64,000 nt of DNA from Rhypophila decipiens. Lineage: Eukaryota > Ascomycota > Sordariomycetes > Sordariales > Naviculisporaceae. Of this stretch, positions 26,530 through 37,566 are shown piece after piece. Each line of letters starts with the position of its first letter. Within the stretch, counting starts at the first letter, position 1. The notes below the pieces were generated by a model that saw nothing but the letters and a program-made list of their open reading frames with translations, was not told the DNA's origin and ran no database searches. The position numbers and the translations under genes are program-made. The stretch lies in the NCBI GenBank assembly GCA_033297075.1, contig MU858077.1, positions 225,041 to 289,040 of the forward strand, in the 5' to 3' direction.

Positions 26530-29500
26530 TGCAACAGAGGGCACTGAGAAGGAGCAAGAAGGAGGAGGAGGAAGACGGGGAGGTAATCTTTGCCTCTGCA
26601 CAAACAAGTGCCTGGGAGGGAAAGCCCAATCGACGTTGAAGGACGACACCGGGCGAGGATCAGGAATCAAGAAATCGCAACTCCTGGTTTAGAGATCAGC
26701 GGGAAAGCACTGAGGCGGGGCAACCGCAAAGAAATGAGGGTGGGCAAAGTGATTGCGCTGTGATTGGAGGTTGTTCAGTGGCAGGCTTTCATGATCAATG
26801 AACCGGAAGCTCTCTAATCTAACTCTATATAAAAATAAATAAATACAAAGGTAGAAGGAAATTCTGGATTGACGAAAAAAAGTATGGGATTTTATCACCC
26901 ACGACCCCACCATCCCGCCACTGGCCGTTCAATGCCGATCGAAAACTTTTTCCCCCACTGAACGGGGTTCATCGAGTGTGACTAGTGCGGGGCGCCCCTG
27001 CAAAACGACGCAAAAGCTTTGACGGTGAGCGTTTTCTTGGGTCCAATGTCCAATTAGATTGCAGAACCAGGAGCTAGGCCGGTGGGGTAGATCTCGACTT
27101 GGATCCGGCCTGTTCAGATTTCAGATTCTGCCGTTCAAATGGTCACCGCCTTTAGTTTATTCACCGCCCCAGGAACGCAGAACACACTAGAACAACACTC
27201 ACACTTGGAGAAGGCAATCTCCAAGGTGATCTGCTAATAAAATGACAAGAGGCATCGGGTGGTCTAAAGGTGAAAGAGTAGAGGGCTTGGACGAGATTAT
27301 GGCAGAATTGGATGAACCGAATGTAGTTAGCGTACATAGGCCCTTTAGGCTTAGTGCCTCCGGGCGAAATAAATTCCATCCATCCATCCAACAACACTCC
27401 TGGAATCGGAGATATTATCCTTTTGTCTGGGAAAGTAACTTCGTGGAGGAAAACTTGTTGTGTGTGGTGTGTTATGTGGCGTTTCGTTTGTTACGTGAGA
27501 ACAAAATTCGCGGCTTTTATGGATCAAACTTTACTGAGGATTATTCTGAGGACTCGTAGAATAGTACTACGAGTATGTTTTAACTGTGTATTTTTTTTAG
27601 GGATGCGTGGGCCTGTAAAAGCATAAAACACACAATATTTACTAAAGAATTCTTCTGCCTGAAAGCGAGAACCTTGACCGACTGCGGACAATGTGTATAC
27701 AGGGTACGGAGTACCGGTATTGTGTTTCGTCAACGGTTTGTTCCTCATGTTTGCCATGGAGGCATGGATAATCATGGGCGGACCTGGTTGACGAAACAAC
27801 TGGACACAAATTGGATGAAATTTGTTGTTGCGGAAGGGATGGCGAACTAAGGCTCAAGAACTGGTTGAATTAAGATCAAGACAAGAGAGAGAAAAATGGT
27901 AATTCCTCTTATCCTAACCGCCCAGATTCTTGGAGCATTGAAAGTGCGTAATTGGAAAAACCCCCACCCAGAATACCGCATGCACTCACATTTACCGTGG
28001 AAGGGTGTAGGTATACCATTACCATATTGTCGAGTACTACCATTCGGAAGGCGGTAAGCATGCCGTGTGCCAGAACGGAAGCAAGTCCGAAAGGTGGACC
28101 GAGCACATCGGATCCCCGTGAGTGGGGTCTTACGGCTCCGGGGACCCACAGACCCCGAAACATACCAGAGTGGCAGAGAGACACACGAGAAACCGGTGAA
28201 AAAATCGGCAACGAGAATGAGACTAACTGAATATCGCCATGAGTGGTTTCTGACATAGTTCCGCCCTGGTGTTTTCTCGTATTCAGTCCCGGTCATGAAA
28301 TCTGCAAGTGGCCAAGATGGGGCCGAACCCTCTTCAGGCAGCTCAGTTCATGTTCACCTCAGTCTGGATCGCTTGTCCCTACGCATAGGTACCACTTGAC
28401 TCTGCAACATTATCGTGCACAGAAAAGGCGCCCTCTTGGCACCGCGGTGATGACGCCTGGGAACGGTCGATCCTGAATTCTATGTTCCCGGAGCGTCGAC
28501 TGTCTTTACCTCCCAAATCAACAAGAACTACCGCTCGGGTTCTCTGAACATGGACTATAGATCTTACCTCTATAAATATCATCAAGCTCCAGCGCTGGAC
28601 CAGCCTTTCCCTCAACCATGTGTACGATGATCTCACTTGACGGTGTCACTCGGCTGATGGCTTCACCCTCGAGTGAGAAGAGGTGCTTGCCTCCCGTCCA
28701 TGTAGTCGCATGTTTCGACATATCTGATTGGGCTAGGCCTACCAATCAAGCCCAAAACGGTGAGTGCAGCGGGCCACTGCAGCCATGCCATGCAGCAGGA
28801 AAGTCGGGCCCACCATAAAACAACCCAAACCTCACCGTTCAGCTCCAACATCAAGTCATGCGGCCATCAAGCACCCTGGGCACGGCACCATTGTAAGATG
28901 CAAGATAAAGCATACATGGAGGAAGGTTTTCTAATGAATTAAAGGAGGGTATAATTCTCTTGCTGTATTGCACTGCATAAAGGCAAAAACCATGAGGGCG
29001 GCGGGCGGCGGGCTGTTGCTGAAGACGTGCTTTGGCGGAGACTGGAGTCGATTCGTTGTTGTGGTTGGCTGCCGTTTCACCTACCTCCCCACGCCCGTTG
29101 GGTACATCCCGTCGTTACTCCGTATTATGTCAAGAAGTCGGTCAGCATTGCGTGCGTGAAAATCATCAATCTCTTGGAGTGTTTGCAGACGGTAGCACTG
29201 CATGCATCCAAAAAGATTCTGGGGCAATACTAGGAGACCTCCAGGTGACCAGTGACCGCAGGCCCCACTTTTCCAGTCACACCTTTGGACCCTTATCAAG
29301 ACACCAGACGGGTCAGACCGCACTGGTTCACTTTGGCCAAATCTCCTCCATTTGATCTCCCAAGGTTGTACGGATTCTCCGTTATTAAAACAGGTGGTGG
29401 CCCCAGGATAGTGGTGAGCCTGGTGGACATTTAGAATTCTAAAGTGCAGTCGCGCTTCACGCGCGTCATTTGGTCCCCCAAAACGTCTGGTGGAGACATA

Positions 29501-29955
29501 GAACGCCCGTGCGGCTCAGTGTGGTTTCCAATTCGTAAGTGGGTATCCGTATACCTCGCTGGAACACCAACCCAGCCCCTTCCGCCCCCCCCCCCCGGCC
29601 GGTCCTCGTCCTGGTCGTTGCCATCGTCGACATCCACATCCACGGCGTGGTCCGTTTTGGTTGTCACGTCACTCGTGTCAAGAGATTCAAGATCTTGTTT
29701 TGGCTTATTTCTTCATTTCAGTCCCGTCGCGTTCCCGGGACGTGACTGGTGTGCACTGCACTGTGCAGCGGATACCAAACTTGAACACTGCACTCGGTAC
29801 GGGCTACAGCAAGCTTCTCTGACACGAACCGACCCCGAGTCACTCCATTGGATACCCATTCCAGCCGATTCCCATCCTCCGCTGTCCATCTTCCGAATCT
29901 CACCTTCCATGGCGCTGTGACGCTGGAAAGATAAAGCGCTGGGGCACGTCGGTGT
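26530..29955. other. 3.4-kb divergent interval between URA2 and YVC1
   Basis: No convincing gene. A TATATA/AT-rich stretch at 26823-26850 could serve URA2. CTATAAATA at 28570-28578 precedes a 66-codon frame (28618-28818) that lacks any recognised feature, so I do not call it. A C13 run lies near 29583. Two copies of the motif TACTCCGTA/TACGGAGTA occur (27705 and 29116). Confidence 0.5.
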
Positions 29956-32658
29956 ATGCACCTGGGAAATATGTTGTCCACGTTGATGAGCCCCTTCAAG
30001 GGCAGACGACGCAGTACAGTCGACCAGTATGCTCCCCGGGATCCAGAACCAGCTCGTCCTGCTACTCACGATGAGTATACCCGCCACCGACATGCGACCG
30101 CCGACTTCACCGAGGCGGACGATGACGAGGACGAGGACGAGGACGACTCCAACAATGGAGCCTTGCCGCACTTCCGCGGTGCAAATCGCGCCGCCGACGA
30201 CGAGGACGGACTGGGCCGGTCCGGCTTCCTACCCCTGTTTTCGGCTGGCCACCTGGGTAACTTGGCCCCTTCCTACCACCATCGGTTCGCGGTATCCCGG
30301 AGCTAATGTTGCTTTCTTTCAGACGCCCTTCCAATCTACAGCATAACGCACGCTATTCGCATCATCGTCCAGGCGAGAACCGAAACGACGCTGACATGGG
30401 ACCAGCTGAGATCCCCCCAGGTTTCGCAGTTTCTGGTCAAACCCATGCAGCAGCAGATTCGCACGCAGCATTTCTCCAAAGCTACCATATACGCCCTCAT
30501 GGCAAACTGCTTGCAGTTTCAAAAGGAGGCCAGTTTGTACCCTGGAAACGCTGGCACTAGTGGTACCCGGGCGAAAGTGTGCGAGCTGTTGGCCATCAAG
30601 CTGCTCAAGGAGTACTCGACCCGCGAACTGATTGATGCCCTCTCGTACGATTTCTACCCTCTCCAGGGCATTCCGGGATTTTACACCCCCATGTCTCCAG
30701 AGAACAAGCCCAAATCTGCCTCCATGAGAACCTCAACCCTCGAGGTGGCCATCCGAGCTTCAGCCAAGCACTTCTTGTCCCACCCCTTGGTCGTCCAGCA
30801 ACTCGAGGCAATCTGGAATGGCGCCATCAGCTTTTACTCAGCAGCAGATCAGCTCCACCGACGACAGTCCACGCCTGCTACCACCAGTACTAGCAGCCAA
30901 TCACGACGCCAAAGCACCGTTCGCACCCCGCTGCTCGGGGCCCAACAGGGGAAGGAGGAGAACATACAACTCCAGCCCTGGCCCCCTGGCAGGCGGTCAG
31001 TGTCGTTGTACAATCCACGGGACGCCTCACTCTTCAAGTTGTCGAGACTAAGGGTCCCGAGGTATCGGCAATTTCTGTCCACCTGCTCGCTGGCCATCCT
31101 GATCTGCCTCTTCCTTGCCGTCCTGGCCCAGCGGTCCAACAAAATCACCACTCTGGAGCTGGTCTTTTGGTTTTGGAGTGCCGGATTCATGCTGGACGAG
31201 CTTGTGGGCTTCAACGAGCAAGGCTTCTCCCTCTACATCATGAGCTTCTGGAATATCTTTGACTTGGGAATCCTGCTGCTTCTGATTGTCTACTACTGCA
31301 TGCGCGTCTATGGCGTCTTTCTCGTCGAGCCTCACAAGTGGAACGCGAATGCTTATGATGTCCTTGCTGCCAATGCGATCCTCCTGCTCCCGAGGATCTT
31401 TAGCGTCTTGGACCACTATCAGTACTTTTCGCAGCTGCTGATCGCATTCAGGCTTATGGCGATCGATTTGGCCGCTGTCTTTGTGATCGTGCTGATCAGC
31501 TGCAGCGGTTTCTTCGTCTTCTTTACCCTCTCCATGAATGAGAGCGACCCTGCCGCCGTGGCGTATCAAATCTTTCAGATTCTCATGGGATTCACGCCCG
31601 CCGCTTGGGAAAAATGGGCCGAATATAACCTCATGGGCAAAGCACTGATGGCGCTCTTTCTGATCATATGTCACTTTGTCGTCGTGACAATTCTTATTAC
31701 TGTATTGACCAACTCGTTCATGTCCATCGCCTCCAACGCCAACGAAGAACACCAGTTCCTCTTCGCCATCAACACCATGTCCATGGTGAAGAATGACGCC
31801 CTGTTCTCGTACATTGCGCCTGGCAATATCTTTGCTTGGCTCTTGATGCCGCTGCGATACTGCATGCCCATGAAGCAGTTCGTCTGGCTCAACCGCTCAG
31901 TGATCAAGGTCACGCATTTACCGCTGTTGTTCTGCATCTATTTCTACGAAAGATATTTGCTGGCCCCATCCATGTACGAACCGACGGACCTGGTGGAAAA
32001 CCCAGGCGGCTCTCGTACCCGCACAATGTCTTTCGCAGACCCCGCAAGCAGGTCGGCCCTCTTCAGCCCCAACCTCCGAGCTCGCGAAGAATCGCTGGTT
32101 GGCTATCAGAAGGACCGTGCCTTGGAAGAGGTATTCCGCCGAGCCCCCGAGTTTGCTACATTTCGGAACCAGCGCCGAACTGAGCGGAGGAAGACGCAGA
32201 ATGCCATTCGGACATGGATGGATCAGCACGATGGCGGATTTCAGTCCCCTCCTCAAAATTACTCAACCATTGAAAGCAGGACGGGGAATGACTGGCAGCG
32301 GCGAATGAGCATGACGAGGGAGAGACCAAGGAAGTATCCGAGACAGTTTTCAGATGTGAGATCTACAGCCAGCGACCCGGCAGATTTGTTCTCAGACGTT
32401 GCCTATCCCATGAAGACGGGCTTTTACAATGACGGAATAGCTCGCAGAGACTACGCCTTCGTTTCCAAAGGAAACACCGATGCGGATGGAGACGGCGACG
32501 ACGAGCTGGTGACTAACGACGAAGACGACGAGGACAACGTGACCAACAACCAGGAGGAAACGCAGGTTGGTCATTCCACCGAGGCAGCGGTTGAGGAGGA
32601 TTATTTCACGACACCCGTCGCTACACGAATCACCGATGGTGAATTCCCCAGGCAACAA

Positions 32659-32689
<31 letters not shown>

Positions 32690-33717
32690 CACGAACCCCT
32701 TCGTCGCCCCAGCCGGGACCGTCGCGACGAAAGACGCTCCATAACAGGACCATGTCGTCGAACACCATCTTGTACGCGCCGCAAGACTTTCGCCGACCGC
32801 ATAGCCCATCATCAGCCTCTATGGGACCGTCGTCCAATCCCCGGTCTCGGCCGCTCAGTACACGTCAGACCATGGTCGAGACACCCCGGACTCCCGGCGG
32901 CCCGGGTCGTAGGTCCCCTCGCCGCTCAGTGTACATCTCTGCTGGTGCCAGACCACAGTCGATGCAGTTGGCTCCTCCGAGGGAGATGGCACGTACAGCG
33001 CCCAGTCGGGTAGCCCTGGCTATGGATATCCCAGAAGGGCGCAAGGGGATACCTGCAGCACATATCCGCCGTCGGTCTTCGGTCGACGACCACCTAGACC
33101 TCTCGTCTGAGCTAAACGCAGCCATGGCAGCAGACGAGAGCTTGCGGGGGGCGCTGCCGTCTAGTTTTGCCACGCAGATGGCCATGGCGAATGCCATGGC
33201 CATCCAGGCTTCGCAGAATGATAGCGATAGGATGAGCAGGTTAATGCTGGCCAAGATGAAGACTTTGGAGGAGAGTCTCGGCGATGTTGTGCGCGAGATG
33301 AGGGTTCTCAGGAGCACGGTGCCCAGCACGGCGCATAATTCTGGGAGTGAGGGTGGTGGTGGTGGTAATGACGTGATCAAAGCCGCCCGACAACGACAAA
33401 TGGCGGGGTCGGCGGGGTCGTCGCCTGGACCGGCGGCTTTGATTGAGGTTGCTGGTGGGCGGCGGTTCCGAGATGATCGAGGGCTGAGGAGAGCACGTAC
33501 TGGCCCTGCTGTGGGTACTGGGATATCAAAAGGCGAAGTTAACGAGCAGAAGAGCAAATGGAAGGGAAAGGAAAAGGCTGTCAGCGACAGGGAGGCGAGC
33601 TCTGGAGGCGAGGAGGAGGAGGAGGATGATGACCGTGGTGAGCATGTTGACTTTGTGTGGTCGTCTCCGTCTAATTCCAGGCAAGATGCCGCCAGTGGGC
33701 TTGCGAGTTCTTTCTGA
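29956..33717 (+). CDS. YVC1: Vacuolar TRP-type cation channel YVC1 (2 exons)
   Basis: Yvc1/TRPY channels release Ca2+ from the vacuole in response to stretch, Ca2+ and redox. Exons are 29956-30256 and 30323-33717 (1231 aa). The junction G|AC restores HLDALPIYSITHAIR. After a conserved cytosolic N-terminal domain, hydrophobic segments begin near residue 355 (FLSTCSLAILICLFLAVLA). The pore region FQILMGFTPAAWEKW lies near 518-530, followed by the last helix (LFLIICHFVVVTILITVLTN). The C-terminal half is long and low in complexity: a polyglutamine tract near residue 878, then acidic and Ser/Pro/Arg-rich stretches. An acidic Asp/Glu cluster in exon 1 (DDDEDEDEDD) could sense Ca2+, but that is inference. 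The tail is far longer than in yeast (about 675 aa total). Confidence 0.93.
32651..32690 (+). repeat. CAA/CAG run encoding polyglutamine in YVC1
   Basis: About 13 consecutive Gln codons, mixing CAA and CAG, lie within the disordered C-terminal part of YVC1. Such runs are prone to length variation between strains. Confidence 0.9.
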
Positions 33718-34685
33718 TTTGCTCTGGTATGGCGGTGGAGAGTTGTTGCATGTTGATTTCTTGTTGGTTCTCATGTTGTGGTGCTGTGGTTGCTGTGCTT
33801 TATCACTTGCATCTTTGGACCTGGGCTTCTTCCTCTCTTCTCATTTGCTCTTTTCCGGTGGTCTGGCATCTTGGACGGCTGTTATTCATACGGTCTTCTG
33901 TTATTTTCTCTTTTTCCTCTCTGGAACCTATGCATGGGCAGGCGTTTACTCGATCGTTCATTACTGTATTTGGTGGGCTATCTTTCTCTCGCAATTGTTC
34001 CTTTTCTGTTCCTTCATGTCTGGCAGGCAGGCAGGTAGGCGGCTGTATGTGCTCTTATGTCTTTGTTCATGTACGACTGGCTGGTTAATTTGACCCCAGT
34101 ATTGGGATGGCTTAGCTAGGGCCTATGTAGCGGAGAATGAATGGGAGAACGGGCGACAACGGCCTTTGTCGATGATCTGTGTTAAATATCTGGCCCTTGT
34201 GATGAATGCTTTGTTTATATGCCCCCACTTTACATATGTACACTATCTGGATTAGAACCCTATTTCAGACGCCGCTGATGGAATTCAAGACAAACGCCAT
34301 TTGTCCAGTCAATCAACTGTTTTCCCGGGGTGGCGAATAACAACACCGGAGAAGAGCCGTTTCCTCATGCTGCCTCGATATCCAATATAGGTATGTAGGT
34401 AGATAAAGATTCCTCGGTTTCTTTCCCAAATCCGACTGACTAACCTCGAGCTAGCTGGGGTCTTCCATTCTTGCCCAGGTGTGTTCAACGTCTTTCAGCC
34501 TAACCTCTCTGCTGAGTCAAGCTGGGTAAGCTTCGCAGACCGTCAATGAAAAAAAGCTATGAGCTTTCTGTTGTGCCCAACAAACCTGGCCCCGTATTCC
34601 ATGGGGGCATGTTCATGTCATGTCCCGTCCCTGCCCCGAGTATCGAGGGTTCAAGTTCCCCGGCGGGATATTGATGTTTGTTGTT
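33718..34685. other. Intergenic downstream of YVC1
   Basis: About 970 bp, T-rich just after the YVC1 stop, which is typical of a 3' UTR. I see no gene or repeat. Confidence 0.5.
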
Positions 34686-34979
34686 TCAAATCCCCCCGCC
34701 GCTCCGTTCAACGGGGACGTAAAAGCTCGAGCGGGCGGATTGCTTCTGGGCGAGCTCGTTTTGTCGTATCGTGGTGGAGATGTACTTGAATGTGAGGCCT
34801 AGGCCGGCCAAGGCGAGGGTTACTGCTGTGAGGGTTGGTCGGCGGCTTTTATCATAGAAGGTTAGCTTGACAAGACATGAGCTTGGGAGGGGAGAGGATG
34901 CCTACGAAACAAATCGGCGGAGCTGGGAGAGCCCCGCTGAGGGCGTAGCTGTTGCTGCTGGTCCGCGGGCGTGGTCCAT
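34686..34979 (-). CDS. Small single-pass membrane protein (77 aa, 2 exons), function unknown
   Basis: Exons 34979-34906 and 34845-34686 are joined across a 60-nt intron (GTAGGC...AAGCTAAC...AAAAG, branch point about 16 nt before the acceptor). The protein starts MDHARGPAATATPSAG, continues LSQLRRFVSRRPTLTAV, has a hydrophobic segment TLALAGLGLTFKYI, and ends with a basic/polar domain closing FYVPVERSGGGI. An Arg-rich stretch before a single membrane helix is typical of small mitochondrial inner-membrane or ER proteins. I do not recognise a family. Support comes from intact phase across a canonical intron, a good branch site and coherent composition. Neither exon alone forms an open frame long enough to be noticed. 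Confidence 0.62.
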
Positions 34980-37566
34980 TGTCTTGCGTTGTGGCTGTTG
35001 GGTAGTTGGTTGTTTACAGATATGAGGTCGACGAGACTTTGACTATGTGAGTCTCACGGGTGAAAGCTGTGTCCAAAAAATATATATATAGGGTGAACCG
35101 TTTTAATTATAGGTATTATTCTAATATATTATTGTAGTATAGATAGTATTCCCTTCATTTCTTCTTGCGGATTGCAAGATAAGAGATCGTGGGTGAGATT
35201 ATCCAAGAAATGAAGGAACTAAGGGAGAGAATCTTTGATAAGATAGCTAGCTAGCTCTCTACGATGTTGAAATAACACAAAACAGTCCGACCACCTATCC
35301 TTGCCTTTCCACTCAACAAGTTATCTGGTCGAGTGTATCCGCATTATAGCTAGCCGCTCAGGCAGGGGAATTCCCCAACCAAGCCACGCAATGGATCGGG
35401 TGAGGTCTCTTTGCTCCCCCGATTCTTAGCGTCTATGCGGCGTTGTTTGGTTGCGGGTGGGTGGTACATGTACGCCGTACCGTATCTGCGCATCCTTCAC
35501 CGCCGCCTAATGTCGAGAAACTCGAGACGTGGATAAGGTCAGGGCACGCGACCGCTACGGTACGGGTTACCTTATGTAGTATTACTAGTGTATTTCTAGT
35601 AGTACTCCGTACTACATATGCGTAACTTACCGTGGAATGCTGTAATCAGGAGGGGCAGGACTGAGTGGGGCAACATTCCGTGTTACAGATAGGTAAATTA
35701 CGAATTTTACGCAAACTTACGTGTAACTGACATTACGTGTAAATCTACAAAATTACGTTGTAGCTTACAGGGTCACGTGTCGGCTCCTACAGACTCTTAT
35801 ATAGCCCAGTGTACGGATAGTGGGCGTTAGTCATTATTCAGTGGGTAAAATGTCCGTGCACTTAGAGTTTTAGTGGGCCTGGGGGGATGACCCGCAATAA
35901 AACTAGACCTACGGATACAAACCGAATAGTCAGTATAAGTTACAGTAACTTACTGTAGCATAACACTATGGGTTCTATTTCTTCGACACCCCTACTCCGT
36001 GCTCCCTTGCCTGCTTCCATCCCCTTGGCTTGCAAATTGTTGACAAAACGCCAAGCACCAATTAAAAGAGGTGGAAAAGCCAGGGGTACCTAGGGGTACT
36101 TGCGGCTCATCTTTATCGTCTTCAGCACCACACAGTTAGTATTGAATTAAGCGACGAGGGGTTTGTATCCGAAGTACCGCAAGTAGAGTGGAGACTTGTC
36201 AACAATTTGCAAGCCAAAGGGATTCCTTGTCAACTCACCCCGCTTTAGACGCCAGAGTGTCGGTGTCATATCGGCAACTATCAAACTACGGATACTCGAG
36301 CATCACGCTCCAAATGGCATCAATTATAGTTCGGCTTGATAGGGTTGTTACCGCGAGTGTTTTTAGCGAGTTCATAAGAAGATACCGGGGTATCCATACC
36401 GGGGTATTCTGGCTGTGGTCTGTTGCGTCTGTAAGGGCTCTGCCACCGCGATCTCGTGCCTGTGAGCAACTTGGATGAACTCAAATACGGAGTACGAGTC
36501 GACTTTATTCTTTGGCCGGAACCAAAGAAGTCGGCTCGGTAACGGCCAGAGATCCGCAGAAATCATGGTTCCAGAAGATCTAGATACTTGGCGGGCAGGT
36601 ACGTCACTGCACTTAGCTGCAGGCCTCTCGCTGGCGATATCAATGTCGGGCAGCAACTTCAAGTCTTCAATTAACCATCAGAACCATGACAACCAAGTTC
36701 ACGCCGAGGCACCAGGATAAAGGCCATTCTGTGGCCTGGCTGTCGTAAAGTTGAGAGTTGAATACAGGCTCCGGGGAGAGTCTTCACCATGTTGCTCCTA
36801 GCTAGTGCTGGCTGTCTCAGCCCTGAAGATTTCGTGTAACCTCATTACCGTACAGGTGTCTTGAGACAGTTCCGTGGACATCTACTAGGTTTAGACAAGT
36901 TGTATGTTTCCCTTCATTCCCGTGCCCTTGTTACTAATACCCGTCTTGTTACTGTTCTCGTTGGATGTGCCGTGCGTGGCTCCTTCCTCACCTACCTGAT
37001 GACAACGCAGAAGCTCCTGCCGACGAAGAATCTCGTGCTACCAGAAGATTGTAAACGGTGGTCCAGGCAGCCAACCAGTGCGGAGCTTCACTGACGAGGT
37101 ACCTTCCACTCAACCGTTGCACCAGTAGGCTGACAGGCATCCAGGCTGCACTGCCCGTAGCCCCGTCTGCACTTGACGTGCGGCTGCTTCCCGTGTGCAA
37201 GTTGGAAGTTGAGTTTCATCTCATCTACAGTCTTCTGTCAAACCCGGGCTGTCGACAGATAGATCATAGCAACCTGTACTAAATACACTTCTTTCCGCTC
37301 CCGCATCATCATCCCCGCTGCGACTGCTGCAAACAAGAAAGCCTGTAACTGAGCCACAACTCCACCCGTCAGCCTCCCAAACTTTTATCTTGCTGCTAGT
37401 CATTAGGTATTTCCTCATCCTCATCTTCATCTTTGGTGCTGCCAGTCCCCTTGCCCAAGATCCTTCGTCCATTTCCCCTCGAACTAACTGCAGTTTGAAG
37501 ACAGTACAGTCGTCGACAGCTCAGATTCCCCCCAAGACGACGGGCTGATATCGAGCTGTTGCTAAA
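34980..37566. other. 2.6-kb gene-poor interval
   Basis: No convincing gene. AT-rich pieces occur around 35090-35160. TTACGTGTAA-like words repeat around 35700-35780. Two TACTCCGTA/TACGGAGTA copies are at 35603 and 36486. The last 250 bp is C/T-rich and looks like the leader of the next gene. Confidence 0.5.

Noticed and set aside
26530..26670. N-terminal extension of URA2
   Set aside because: The in-frame extension begins at TTG, not ATG, and reads as Pro-rich leader. The first in-frame ATG is at 26529.
28618..28818. 66-codon frame behind a TATA-like CTATAAATA
   Set aside because: The TATA-like site is only about 45 bp from the ATG, leaving little leader. The product has no features, and a GTGAGT inside it makes the frame uncertain.
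34641..34662. T-arm-like GGGTTCAAGTTCCCC
   Set aside because: The stem pairs poorly, there is no A-box or acceptor stem around it, and it lies next to the small membrane protein gene.
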